A DNA stretch of 64,000 nt, taken from contig CABIYO010000003.1 of NCBI GenBank assembly GCA_902362975.1, forward strand, positions 1 to 64,000, written 5' to 3'. Shown here piece after piece: positions 44,704-53,172 of this stretch. The notes beneath the pieces were generated by a model. That model had not been told where the DNA came from, made no database searches, and worked only from the letters and a program-made list of their open reading frames with translations. The stretch's first letter is position 1, and the number at the start of each line of letters is the position of its first letter. The stretch is from Caryophanales bacterium. Lineage in GTDB: Bacteria > Bacillota > Bacilli > Exiguobacteriales > Exiguobacteriaceae. Made by a program: the position numbers and the translations under genes.

Positions 44704-45720
44704 ATGTTCAAGAAAAAAGGAATCTCATTGAGCCCATCGCTTTATTTTGTGACGGCGCTAAGTTATATGGCACTTGGTTTGTTTAGTACGTTAATCATCG
44801 GTCTGATCATGAAAACAATCGGAGGTCAGCTCGAAGGAACAACATTCACAGGGATGAGTGCCACGTTGATTCAAATCGGGGATGTGGCCATGAGTTTGAC
44901 CGGACCGGCAATCGGGATTGCCATCGCCTATGCGTTAGAGGCGCCGCCGCTCATTTTGTTTTCTGCGCTCGTTGTTGGGGCGTTTGGATATGAGTTCGGA
45001 CCGGCAGGAAGTTACGTTGCGACGATTCTTGCAGTCGAAGCCTCAAAACTTGTCTCTAAATCGACGAAACTAGATATTTTAGTGACGCCGTTCACAACGA
45101 TTGCCGTAGGATACCTCACTGCGACGTATATCGGCAAGTTTGTCGGTTTATTCATGACACAACTCGGTGGTTGGATTGAATGGGGAACGGAGCAACAGCC
45201 GTTGTTCATGGGAGTGGTCGTCGCGACATTGATGGGACTTGCGTTAACGGCACCGATTTCAAGTGCTGCCATCGCATTGATGCTCGGTTTGAACGGAATT
45301 GCCGCTGGAGCAGCGACTGTCGGTTGCGCAGCTCAGATGATTGGGTTTGCCATCACGAGTTATCGTGATAATGGGGTCGGTGGGGCGATTGCTCAAGGGA
45401 TTGGCACCTCGATGCTTCAAGTCGGGAACATTGTGAAAAACCCTTGGATTCTTCTTCCGCCAACAATGGCCGGGGCTGTATTGGCTCCCATTGCGATTCT
45501 GTTGTTTGAACTGGAAAGTGTCGCTGCGGGGGCGGGAATGGGGACAAGTGGACTCGTCGGGCCGATTGTCATGCTTGAAACGATGGGCTTTAGCTGGTAT
45601 ACCTTTCTCGTCGTCCTTGGTTTCCTCATAATTGGACCAGCCTTATTGAGTTACGCGGTCTACGCAGTCTTGCGAAGAACCGGTCGGATTCAACCGAATG
45701 ATTTAAAAATTGATTACTAA
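44704..45720 (+). CDS. PTS EIIC-like permease (PTS_EIIC_2 family)
   Basis: This 338-residue polytopic protein has about 9-10 helices. Repeated GxAIGIAIAYALEAPPLILF, VTPFTTIAVGYLTATYIGK and APISSAAIALMLGLNGIAAGAA match the EIIC_2 family of stand-alone PTS-like permeases seen in Firmicutes. Without EIIA or EIIB partners nearby, transport by group translocation is unproven. The start at 44704 follows AAGGAGGA. A terminator follows, shared with the minus-strand neighbour. Confidence 0.78.
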   Translation: MFKKKGISLSPSLYFVTALSYMALGLFSTLIIGLIMKTIGGQLEGTTFTGMSATLIQIGDVAMSLTGPAIGIAIAYALEAPPLILFSALVVGAFGYEFGPAGSYVATILAVEASKLVSKSTKLDILVTPFTTIAVGYLTATYIGKFVGLFMTQLGGWIEWGTEQQPLFMGVVVATLMGLALTAPISSAAIALMLGLNGIAAGAATVGCAAQMIGFAITSYRDNGVGGAIAQGIGTSMLQVGNIVKNPWILLPPTMAGAVLAPIAILLFELESVAAGAGMGTSGLVGPIVMLETMGFSWYTFLVVLGFLIIGPALLSYAVYAVLRRTGRIQPNDLKIDY

Positions 45721-45756
45721 AGAAGAGCAACATTTCGAGGAACGTTGCTCTTCTTC
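45721..45756. terminator. Terminator between the permease and the membrane protein
   Basis: AGAAGAGCAAC pairs with GTTGCTCTTCT around a 12-base loop containing CATTTCG, ending TTC. Confidence 0.75.
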
Positions 45757-46087
45757 ATCCAATTCCAAACCACATTTTCACGGACTCAACCGTCTCACGA
45801 GGGACGCGGAAACTGATTAAGAATAACATGAGCACAATCACGTAAATGGGAATCAAGAAACGCTTTCGAACGATGGGTAAGTGACGTGCCACTTTCTTGA
45901 GATATTTTTCGATCACATAAATGACGGCGAAACCGACAACGAGCCAAATCAAGATCTCTAGTCTCGTTTTATCAGTGTCAATAAACAAATAGCCGTATCG
46001 CAAAATGGCAAGCATTCCAAATACACCAACCATCTGTTCAAGAGGGTGCTTCATTTCAGGGTTTAACGTTTCGCGTGTTAATTTCAT
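45755..46087 (-). CDS. Hypothetical membrane protein with three helices
   Basis: This 110-residue protein has predicted membrane segments at about residues 20-37 (GVFGMLAILRYGYLFI), 45-60 (ILIWLVVGFAVIYV) and 80-97 (IPIYVIVLMLFLISF). The linkers are basic. The start at 46087 follows AGGTGA. It is divergent from ytpP. No family was recognised. Confidence 0.7.
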   Translation of the reverse strand: MKLTRETLNPEMKHPLEQMVGVFGMLAILRYGYLFIDTDKTRLEILIWLVVGFAVIYVIEKYLKKVARHLPIVRKRFLIPIYVIVLMLFLISFRVPRETVESVKMWFGIG

Positions 46088-46201
46088 TCAGCTTCACCTG
46101 TTTCAACTAGTTTCGGCTTTGATTATAACAAACAGCAGAGCAGAATGTGTGACTTGACTTATGCTATTATAAGTGAGGAAAAACGAACAGGAGTGATAAT
46201 C

Positions 46202-46513
46202 ATGAAACGACTATCAACAATGGCAGAATATATCGAAGCAAAAGAATCGAAAAGTGTCCTTATGTTTTCGGCGACATGGTGTGGAGATTGCCGATTCCTT
46301 GATCCATTCATGCCGGAAATCGAGAAGAAATTTGAAGCATGGACGTTCTATTACGTCGATCGTGACGAGTTCATGGAACTTGCGCAAGAACTTGATATTT
46401 TTGGAATCCCAAGCTTTGTTGCGTTTGAAAATGGCAAAGAGGTCGATCGCTATGTCGGTCGTGAACGCAAGACGCCGGAACAGGTTGAAGCTTTCTTGAA
46501 CGGATTAGGGTGA
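46202..46513 (+). CDS. ytpP: Thioredoxin-like protein YtpP
   Basis: This 103-residue thioredoxin-fold protein has the active site WCGDC (about residue 28), followed by a cis-proline segment FGIPSFVAFENG. The middle residues GD differ from classical GPC. It matches YtpP of B. subtilis in length and position. It is cytosolic, with no signal peptide. The start at 46202 follows CAGGAGTG. The ytpQ gene starts six bases after its stop. Confidence 0.93.
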   Translation: MKRLSTMAEYIEAKESKSVLMFSATWCGDCRFLDPFMPEIEKKFEAWTFYYVDRDEFMELAQELDIFGIPSFVAFENGKEVDRYVGRERKTPEQVEAFLNGLG

Positions 46514-46519
46514 GGCTTT

Positions 46520-47314
46520 ATGGAACGGAATGAGTTAAGACGTTATTTAGAATCGCATTTTAATGAAGAATACCGTACTTCTTTCGACCGTGAGAATGAG
46601 GTGCTACGCGTTGAGCGGAAATCTGACCGTTTTGGGGTCAATATCCGCCTTGCGCCGATTGTGGCAAAGGCAAAGACACGCGGTACGATTGCCGTCGATG
46701 AAGTCATCGAGTATATCGAATCAGCGATGAAGGCGGATGATGACATCTCCCTCACAGGGAATGAAGATGCTATCTATCCGGTCATTCGTTCGAACTCTTT
46801 CTCGAAGACGACGAAAAATGGAGAAACACTTGCATTCACCCCGCACACGGCCGAGACCGCGATTTTTTATGCGCTGGACCGTGGAAACGGATATCGGTTG
46901 ATTGAAGAACGCCACCTTTCGGATGAAATGACGCTCGACCGCATCGAGCGAATCGCTCGTGAGAATGTGAAAAAACTACCGACCGAGATGAAACAAGACG
47001 AAGTGGCTGGAAACCCATTCTATTTCTTATCAACTCGTGATGGCTACGAAGCGTCTCGTGTGTTAAATGACGAGTTTCTTCGGCTGATGGAGCGACGGAT
47101 TGAAGGGGATATGCTCGTCGGTGTCCCACATCAAGATGTGATGATTGTTGCGGATATTCGAAATGACCAAGGATATGATGCGATGCAGCAATTGATGTTT
47201 GATTTCTTCACAAATGGTCGAATTCCCGTCACTGCACTCGCCTTTCACTATGAGGCGGGGGAACTTGAACCGATTTTCATTGTCGGAAAAAAGACCCCGC
47301 CATCGAACACATAA
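46520..47314 (+). CDS. ytpQ: DUF1444 protein YtpQ
   Basis: This 264-residue protein of the DUF1444 family has no membrane segment or known catalytic motif. Recognisable are NEVLRVERKSDRFGVNIRL and EVIEYIESAMKA, and the end EPIFIVGKKTPPSNT. The function is unknown, but it lies next to ytpP and ytpR in many Bacilli. The start at 46520 follows GGTGAGG. It forms a cluster with ytpP and ytpR. Confidence 0.9.
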   Translation: MERNELRRYLESHFNEEYRTSFDRENEVLRVERKSDRFGVNIRLAPIVAKAKTRGTIAVDEVIEYIESAMKADDDISLTGNEDAIYPVIRSNSFSKTTKNGETLAFTPHTAETAIFYALDRGNGYRLIEERHLSDEMTLDRIERIARENVKKLPTEMKQDEVAGNPFYFLSTRDGYEASRVLNDEFLRLMERRIEGDMLVGVPHQDVMIVADIRNDQGYDAMQQLMFDFFTNGRIPVTALAFHYEAGELEPIFIVGKKTPPSNT

Positions 47315-47362
47315 TCTGATAAAATAAGTGAGATGAGTTTGAAAGAAGGGACGTAGGAACGT

Positions 47363-47983
47363 ATGCAAATGAATGTGTTTTATAACCGAGAAGGAATCGG
47401 TGATGTACTCATGATATTGTTAAAAGAAGGAGAACGACATCATCAATTTGTCGAGCGGACGGGAGACGTAGCAATCGTTAAGTCGGCAGACGGAGAAGTG
47501 AACGGATACAACTTGTTTCAAGCAAGTCAACATGTTGATGTGACAGGATGGAATGGTCCTGTTGAGTTGACAGTTGAATTAGTGGAACAGTTGCAATCTA
47601 TCTTGAATGACAACGGGATTGAAGAGGACTTTTCGTGGGTTGACGTGACGCCGAAGTTTGTCGTCGGGTATGTCGAAAGCGCAGTGAAACACCCGGACGC
47701 TGACAAACTGTCGATCTGTCAAGTTCAAATCGACCAAGGGACTGTTCAAATAGTATGTGGCGCACCGAATGTGGCAACAGGGCAAAAAGTCGTTGTCGCA
47801 AAACCGGGTGCGGCGATGCCGACTGGTTTGATTATCCGTCCGTCTACACTCCGTGGTGAAAGTTCACACGGCATGATTTGTTCTGCCCGTGAATTAAACC
47901 TTCCGAACGCCCCGCAAGAAAAAGGAATTTTAGTATTAGATGACGAATATGAAGTAGGTACAGCATTTAAAATCGGTCGCTAA
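47363..47983 (+). CDS. ytpR: EMAP-like tRNA-binding protein YtpR
   Basis: This 206-residue protein has an N-terminal DUF4479 domain and a C-terminal OB-fold tRNA-binding domain (about residues 95-200). The latter shows VVGYVESAVKHPDADKLSIC, QIVCGAPNVATGQKV and LRGESSHGMICSARELNL, the usual tRNA_bind motifs also found in PheT. Its function is not established. The start at 47363 follows TAGGAACGT. The next gene begins 54 bases later. Confidence 0.93.
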   Translation: MQMNVFYNREGIGDVLMILLKEGERHHQFVERTGDVAIVKSADGEVNGYNLFQASQHVDVTGWNGPVELTVELVEQLQSILNDNGIEEDFSWVDVTPKFVVGYVESAVKHPDADKLSICQVQIDQGTVQIVCGAPNVATGQKVVVAKPGAAMPTGLIIRPSTLRGESSHGMICSARELNLPNAPQEKGILVLDDEYEVGTAFKIGR

Positions 47984-48037
47984 ATTCGACCGATTTTTTG
48001 TTAAATATGGATTGAGTGAAAAAGCGAGGAATCAAGT

Positions 48038-48748
48038 ATGGATGCATATGAACGTTCACTGAAGCAACAAGCAGAGAGAATCAAACGAGAACTGTCGACA
48101 GAAGGGCAAAAAGGTTCCCCTCCGACAAAGGTAGAGGTAAAAGAGGAATTTATTCCGTCAGACGTCCCGTCACCGATTTATGGATATGCTCGTCCGAAAC
48201 CAAAGATTGTCCTTCCGGTCGAACACTCTCCTGAAACGAGAGATGCGTATGATTCAACGATGGCATCTACTCATTCTACGACGGAAGAGCCAATCCGAGA
48301 GTCATTTACTGAATCCGTCTCTGAACCTGAATGGGGCAAAGAGTCTAACGAGCTGATTTCCGACGAAATGGAAATGGAAGAAAAATCGATTCTTGGTGAA
48401 GTTTCGATTCTAGATAATGGCTTTTCATCTGTTTTTATGCAATCAACGGATTTATCCCGTTCAAAAAAGGAAACGGTCGTAGAGGCTCATCAAGATGCCA
48501 CTCCTCATACGGACCTAGATATTGGTGGATCGACGGAACAGATTGGTCCGTCGCTTGAGCAGATTGCAGAAAGATTACAAACACCACCTGAACAGCAAGA
48601 AGTGTTATCTGACATAGAGTTGACACCAGCGGTTCAAGTCTCATTTAAAGCGGATCAACCGCCTATAAATGTGATGATGACGCCAAAAGATCGTATGGCG
48701 ATGTACCGCAGCCGACGACTTGCGCAAAAAAAAAACAATAATCTGTAA
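48038..48748 (+). CDS. SftA/YtpS-like N-terminal region without an FtsK motor
   Basis: The 236-residue product is hydrophilic, mostly disordered and rich in Glu, Ser and Thr. FIPSDVPSPIYGYARPK (about residues 39-55) resembles the conserved segment of SftA (YtpS) N-termini, and PPINVMMTPKDRMAMYRS near the end resembles the linker just before the FtsK-type motor. The position between ytpR and murC is exactly that of sftA in B. subtilis, but the several-hundred-residue ATPase is absent. The frame ends shortly after an A10 run at 48726-48735. It may be a truncated sftA or a separate adaptor. The start follows AGCGAGGAA. Confidence 0.55.
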   Translation: MDAYERSLKQQAERIKRELSTEGQKGSPPTKVEVKEEFIPSDVPSPIYGYARPKPKIVLPVEHSPETRDAYDSTMASTHSTTEEPIRESFTESVSEPEWGKESNELISDEMEMEEKSILGEVSILDNGFSSVFMQSTDLSRSKKETVVEAHQDATPHTDLDIGGSTEQIGPSLEQIAERLQTPPEQQEVLSDIELTPAVQVSFKADQPPINVMMTPKDRMAMYRSRRLAQKKNNNL

Positions 48749-48833
48749 TAGCACGACTCTGTGAGTTTTGCTATAATGACAAAGGTTTGCCGCATTTTGA
48801 CGAGCCGCAATGAATTAGGGGGGCTATTTACAG

Positions 48834-50141
48834 ATGAACCGTTATCACTTCGTCGGAATTAAAGGAACGGGCATGAGTCCTTTAGCTCAAATTTTATTTG
48901 ATATGAACAATGAGGTCCGTGGATCGGACGTTGAAAAATCATTTTTTACAGAAGAAGCATTGAACCGTAAAGGGATTGAAATTTTGCCATTCGATCCTGA
49001 CAATATTTCGGAAGACCAAATCATTGTGCAAGGAAACGCATTCAGTGATGATCATCCAGAAATCGTGCGTGCACGTGAACTCGGATTGACGATTTATAAG
49101 TATTACGAGTTTTTAGGTGAATTCGCGAACCATTACACGAGTGTCGCTATCACTGGGTCACACGGGAAGACGTCAACGACGGGATTACTTGCACACGTCA
49201 TGCGTGGAATCGAACCGACATCGTTTTTAATCGGCGATGGCACAGGAGAAGGAGTGGCCGATTCGAAGAACTTCGTTTTCGAAGCTTGTGAGTACAAGCG
49301 TCATTTCTTATACTACCATCCGGACTACGCGATTATGACGAATATCGACTTTGACCATTCAGACTATTTCTCTGGTCTTGATGACGTCATTGACGCTTTC
49401 CAAGAAATGGCGAAACAAGTGAAGAAAGGGATCATTGCTTGTGGCGATGACGAAAATCTTCAACAGATTCAAGCCAACGTGCCGCTCGTCTATTATGGTT
49501 TCGGGGCGCACAATGATTTCCGTGCTGAACAGGTCACATCGACAGAAAATGGAACGACATTTGATGTCTTTTTACGTGATGACTTCTACGGAACGTTTCG
49601 GATTCCTGGATATGGAGACCACAGCGTGTTGAACGCGCTCGCTGTCATTGCGACATGCGACTACGAGAACTTGCCGAAAGAATTGGTGAAAGAGCGTCTT
49701 GAGACGTTCAATGGTGTAAAACGCCGATTCAGTGAATCGACGTTAAACGACCAAGTGCTCGTCGATGACTACGCGCATCATCCGCGTGAAATCAGTGCAA
49801 CGGTCGAAGCGGCTCGGAAAAAGTATGGCAATCGAGAAGTCGTTGCGATTTTCCAACCACATACGTATACACGCTTGAAATCATTCATGGACGATTTTGC
49901 GACGGCATTGGCCGAAGCAGACACGGTCTATTTATGTGATATTTTCGGTTCAGCACGTGAGCAGGAAGGGACGGTCACGATCGAAGACCTCCAATCACGA
50001 ATTGAAGGCGCGCATATTTTAAAACGTGGTGGTACGGGCGTGTTACGCAACCATGCCGATGCCGTGCTCTTATTCATGGGTGCTGGTGATATTCAAACGT
50101 ATCAGCGCGAATATGAAGAGGTTGTAAAACTTGAAGCATAA
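48834..50141 (+). CDS. murC: UDP-N-acetylmuramate-L-alanine ligase
   Basis: This 435-residue Mur ligase starts [20 protein letters not shown], a Rossmann entry. The ATP-binding loop is [18 protein letters not shown], with [14 protein letters not shown] and the C-terminal [16 protein letters not shown] and [17 protein letters not shown]. It adds L-alanine to UDP-MurNAc in peptidoglycan synthesis. The start at 48834 follows AGGGGGG. It follows the sftA-like gene as in B. subtilis. A terminator follows. Confidence 0.97.
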   Translation: MNRYHFVGIKGTGMSPLAQILFDMNNEVRGSDVEKSFFTEEALNRKGIEILPFDPDNISEDQIIVQGNAFSDDHPEIVRARELGLTIYKYYEFLGEFANHYTSVAITGSHGKTSTTGLLAHVMRGIEPTSFLIGDGTGEGVADSKNFVFEACEYKRHFLYYHPDYAIMTNIDFDHSDYFSGLDDVIDAFQEMAKQVKKGIIACGDDENLQQIQANVPLVYYGFGAHNDFRAEQVTSTENGTTFDVFLRDDFYGTFRIPGYGDHSVLNALAVIATCDYENLPKELVKERLETFNGVKRRFSESTLNDQVLVDDYAHHPREISATVEAARKKYGNREVVAIFQPHTYTRLKSFMDDFATALAEADTVYLCDIFGSAREQEGTVTIEDLQSRIEGAHILKRGGTGVLRNHADAVLLFMGAGDIQTYQREYEEVVKLEA

Positions 50142-50146
50142 GTGTG

Positions 50147-50174
50147 GAGGGAGACGAAAGTCTCTCTTTTTTTA
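50147..50174 (+). terminator. murC terminator
   Basis: GGGAGAC pairs with GTCTCTC around GAAA and is followed by a T-run. Confidence 0.85.
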
Positions 50175-50201
50175 TGTTTAGCCATTTTTTATGTTTAGCC
50201 A
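50168..50201. repeat. 17-base tandem duplication
   Basis: The 17-base unit TTTTTTATGTTTAGCCA occurs twice head to tail, just after the murC terminator and ahead of dps. Confidence 0.7.
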
Positions 50202-50255
50202 TTCAAAATTTCGGTAATAGTAGTATCGACGAATATGACAAAGGAGATGTTAGGA

Positions 50256-50708
50256 ATGGCTAGTCAAGTTGCGCTCAACACATTGAACAAAGAAGTAGCG
50301 AACTATGGATTACTGTTTGTGAAACTTCATAATTATCACTGGTATATCAGTGGACCGCACTTCTTCACGTACCATGAAAAATTAGAAGAGCTCTATAATT
50401 TAGTGGCAGAACTTTATGATGACGTGGCAGAACGCCTACTAATGAATGACGGCGAACCGTTTGCGACGATGAAAGAGTATCTTGAACATTCGACGTTAAA
50501 AGAAGGCGACCGTCATGCCGAGACAGATCAGATGATTAAAGACATCATCAGTGACTTCAAACAAATCCGTCAAGAGATGCAAGACGCGATGGAGAAATTT
50601 GAGGATGGCGATGAGGCGATTGAAGATACATTCGTCTCTCATATCGAGCGACTCGAAAAAGAAATTTGGATGATGTCTGCAGCCCTCGGGAAGAAAACAA
50701 AATTATAA
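50256..50708 (+). CDS. dps: Dps family ferritin-like DNA protection protein
   Basis: This 150-residue protein has the intersubunit ferroxidase residues: LHNYHWYISGPHFFTYHEKL (His and downstream residues) and LYDDVAERLL (acidic partners). It oxidises and stores iron and shields DNA under stress. The start at 50256 follows AAGGAG; ATG at 50235 lies before that site. It corresponds to dps in the ytk/ytm neighbourhood of Bacillus. The 640-base repeat element begins three bases after its stop. Confidence 0.95.
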   Translation: MASQVALNTLNKEVANYGLLFVKLHNYHWYISGPHFFTYHEKLEELYNLVAELYDDVAERLLMNDGEPFATMKEYLEHSTLKEGDRHAETDQMIKDIISDFKQIRQEMQDAMEKFEDGDEAIEDTFVSHIERLEKEIWMMSAALGKKTKL

Positions 50709-50778
50709 ACATAAAAATGGTGCGCCTTTGTCAGTCGCACCACAGCTTGTTGACAAATAACATGTTCGAACTCGTCCT

Positions 50779-50880
50779 TCCGGCGCCCACGCTTTCCTCA
50801 GGCAATCCCGGAGCCGCATCGCGACCTAGGTCGCTGCAGGGTCTCCGTCGGATTGCTTTCCTGTAGGAGTCGGGGCGCCG
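50779..50880 (-). repeat. Inner inverted repeat, left copy
   Basis: Read on the minus strand it contains GACTCCTacAGGAAAGCAA, GGAGACCC, GCAG, GTCGCGATGCGGCTCC and AGGAAAGCG. Those parts recur in the same order on the plus strand at 51181-51285. The pattern resembles widespread Bacillales intergenic repeats of GACTCCTGCGGGAAAGC type. Confidence 0.75.
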
Positions 50881-50889
50881 TCGGGCGAG

Positions 50890-51180
50890 CAACGCAAACG
50901 GTCGTCATCTGGCGGCCGTTTGTCTTTTCTAAGACCACGACGGCCGAAGAAAAAGCTCGATACTTACTTCGAATCGATGTATCAGGGGAAAGGGAAGGTA
51001 AACGCCGAGCCCGCCTGTCATTAATCCCAAGATCATCCACCTCAGCCCGCCGTTCAACATCCGTTCCGTTCGTCAGACCGTGAAGGATGGATCGTGTCGA
51101 CTTGTTGATCATCAGATCCGCCCCTGTGTGTTCTTCTCATACCATTGTATGGGATGAAGGACAAAAGGTGACGAAGAACA
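50890..51180. other. Central segment of the 640-base element
   Basis: This part carries a terminator-like hairpin (CAAACGG at 50895-50901 with CCGTTTG at 50916-50922, then TCTTTTC). A palindrome CATACCATTGTATG lies near 51138-51151. Short frames on both strands have no good ribosome binding site and no recognisable motif. Composition is GC-richer than the neighbouring spacers. I cannot assign a function. Confidence 0.4.
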
Positions 51181-51285
51181 GACAGGCGAGACTCCTGAGG
51201 GAATAGCAAGCAAAGGGAGACCCAGCAGTGACGCAGTCGCGATGCGGCTCCCTGCTTGCCCCTAGGAAAGCGAGCCATGTCCGGA
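51181..51285 (+). repeat. Inner inverted repeat, right copy
   Basis: It contains GAGACTCCTGAGGGAATAGC, GGGAGACCC, GCAG, CAGTCGCGATGCGGCTCC and AGGAAAGCG, matching the reverse complement of 50779-50880. The two copies form a long inverted pair able to extrude as a cruciform. Confidence 0.75.
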
Positions 51286-51352
51286 TTGGGCATAAGACCT
51301 ATACTTTGTTTACAGTCTGTGGTGCGCCTTTGTCAGGCACACCATTTTTATG

Positions 51353-52465
51353 TCATTTCAAGTTTTCTGGATTAAGCGGAAGCAAGGCATCGATGACGAA
51401 ACGTCCGTCTTTTCGGATGAGTACATCGTCGAACCAAATTTCGCCGCCACCGTAATCCGGGCGCTGGATGTTGACAAGATCCCAATGCACAGAAGAATTG
51501 TTGCCGTTATAGGCTTCATCATACGCTTGACCTGGCGTGAAGTGGAAGCTGCCGTCAATTTTCTCATCGAAGAGGATATCTTTCATCGGATGTTGAATGT
51601 ATGGGTTCACACCGATTGCGAACTCACCGACGTAACGGGCTCCTTCATCTGTGTTGAACACTTCATTGATTCGTTCTGTATCATTGGCCGTCGCATCCAC
51701 GATTTTGCCGTCTTTGAACGTCAACTTCACATTCTCGAACGTGAATCCTTGGTATGGAGATGGCGTATTGTACGTGATTACGCCATTGACCGAATCTTTT
51801 ACCGGTGCCGTGAACACTTCACCGTCTGGAATGTTCATTTGACCCGAGCACTTGATTGCCGGAATATCTTTAATGGAGAACGAGAGGTCCGTTCCTGGTC
51901 CTTTCAACGTGACACGGTCCGTCTTGTTCATCAATTCGACCAATCCATCCATTGCACGGTCCATCTGCCCATAATCGAGTGTACATACATTGAAGTAAAA
52001 GTCTTCGAACGCTTCTGTCGATTTTCCAGCAAGTTGCGCCATCGATGGAGAAGGATAACGAAGGACGACCCATTTCGTTCCTTTGACCCGGTCTTCGGTA
52101 TGCATTTTCCCGAGTGTGGCGCCAACGAGTTTTTGTTGCTCACTCGGCACGTCAGAGAGTTCGTTGATATTATCACCAGCACGTAAGCCGATATAGGCAT
52201 CCATTGCCTGCATCTGTTTACGCTCGATGTCGGCCATGAGTTCGAGTTGCTCTCGGCTTGCGCCCGTATATAACTTACGTAAGATACGGTTCTCTTTCAA
52301 CAAGACGAATGGGTGTCCGCCTGCTTCATATGCTTTTTCGACGAGTGCCTCAACGAGTGACTCCTCGACGCCAAAGTTCTCAATCAGTACTTTTTCCCCT
52401 GGTTGTAGCGTGACGGAATAATTGATTAAACCGTCTGCTAACTGTGTAATTCTTGGATCTCTCAC
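51353..52465 (-). CDS. ampS: M29 family aminopeptidase, AmpS/PepS-like
   Basis: This 370-residue metallo-aminopeptidase has GEVFTAPVKDSVNGVI (metal Glu), EGARYVGEFAIGVNP (Glu ligand), HFTPGQAYDEAYNGNNSSVHWDLV (His and Asp ligands) in the order of family M29. A Tyr in NTPSPYQG may be catalytic. It releases N-terminal residues in the cytosol. The start is GTG at 52465, with GGGGTGATC upstream. Its terminator-like end region merges with the right end of the 640-base element, two bases after the stop. Confidence 0.92.
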   Translation of the reverse strand: MRDPRITQLADGLINYSVTLQPGEKVLIENFGVEESLVEALVEKAYEAGGHPFVLLKENRILRKLYTGASREQLELMADIERKQMQAMDAYIGLRAGDNINELSDVPSEQQKLVGATLGKMHTEDRVKGTKWVVLRYPSPSMAQLAGKSTEAFEDFYFNVCTLDYGQMDRAMDGLVELMNKTDRVTLKGPGTDLSFSIKDIPAIKCSGQMNIPDGEVFTAPVKDSVNGVITYNTPSPYQGFTFENVKLTFKDGKIVDATANDTERINEVFNTDEGARYVGEFAIGVNPYIQHPMKDILFDEKIDGSFHFTPGQAYDEAYNGNNSSVHWDLVNIQRPDYGGGEIWFDDVLIRKDGRFVIDALLPLNPENLK

Positions 52466-52634
52466 ACGATCACCCCTAATTATTTTAATAAATTTCTATT
52501 TTAGTGTAATCGAAAACATAAAAACGGGTAAAGGAATAATCAGACCGAATGGCGAAAACGGTTGTAGCAAATCTTTTCAGTCATAATGGTGCTATAATGA
52601 AACAAGAAACGATTGAATAGGAGGAATGGATTGA

Positions 52635-53147
52635 ATGGAGATCACATTAGGAGGCATCGCTGGTCTAATTGCGGCGCTCGCGTTTGTCGTACTCGTCATC
52701 TTCTTGGCGCGTGTCTTGTCGAATGTAAACCGTACACTCGGAAGCGTCGCCAACACGACCGAAAATTTAGAACGCCAGCTCGATGGAATCACAATGGAAG
52801 TGACGGCGCTCTTACATAAGACGAACCGTCTTGCGGACAACGTCGAAGAAAAAACAGAATTGCTCGCACCTGTCGCTCATGCGCTTGATGAGCTAGGGAC
52901 ATCATTGAACGAGGTGACCGAGTCTGTTCGTACCGTCTCGACATCTGTCCACTCGGCAGCAGACGAAAACAAAGAACAGATTGCGCAAGCCGTCCGATGG
53001 GGATCGGTTGCGGTCGAATTGTTCAAGAAGAACAAGCCGGAAGCATCTGCTTCAAAAGAACGTCCACGTCGCCGTACACGACGTGAAAAAAAAGCAGAAA
53101 CACCTGTATCACCTGATTTGATTCAAACGGACGATACAATCAAATAA
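52635..53147 (+). CDS. ytxG: DUF948 membrane protein YtxG
   Basis: This 170-residue protein has one N-terminal membrane helix (GGIAGLIAALAFVVLVIFL) and a long helical cytoplasmic part with heptad-like spacing (NRTLGSVANTTENLERQLDGI). It ends in an Arg/Lys-rich tail RRRTRREKK. This is the DUF948 architecture. B. subtilis YtxG is stress-induced and encoded with YtxH. The start at 52635 follows AGGAGG. ytxH follows 25 bases later. Confidence 0.9.
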   Translation: MEITLGGIAGLIAALAFVVLVIFLARVLSNVNRTLGSVANTTENLERQLDGITMEVTALLHKTNRLADNVEEKTELLAPVAHALDELGTSLNEVTESVRTVSTSVHSAADENKEQIAQAVRWGSVAVELFKKNKPEASASKERPRRRTRREKKAETPVSPDLIQTDDTIK

Positions 53148-53172
53148 CTAAACTTCAGGGAGGAACTCACAC

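Larger units (their letters stand above)
50711..51351. repeat. 640-base non-coding element with nested inverted repeats
   Basis: The ends are inverted copies: 50711-50745 starts ATAAAAATGGTGCGCC and ends GCACCACAG, and the reverse complement of 51317-51351 starts ATAAAAATGGTGTGCC and ends GCACCACAG, each folding as a hairpin. Weaker similarity continues inward for some 20 bases. Inside each end is a roughly 100-base repeat (50779-50880 and 51181-51285) in opposite orientation. The whole fills the gap between dps and the M29 aminopeptidase gene. No intact gene is visible. It looks like a miniature or composite mobile element. Confidence 0.75.

Noticed and set aside
50798..51112. A 104-codon minus-strand frame in the 640-base element
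   Set aside because: It runs through the inner inverted repeat, has a weak start region and no recognisable motif.
51350..52186. A 278-codon plus-strand frame over the M29 aminopeptidase
   Set aside because: It is a shadow of a recognised gene on the other strand, with no motif or start signal of its own.
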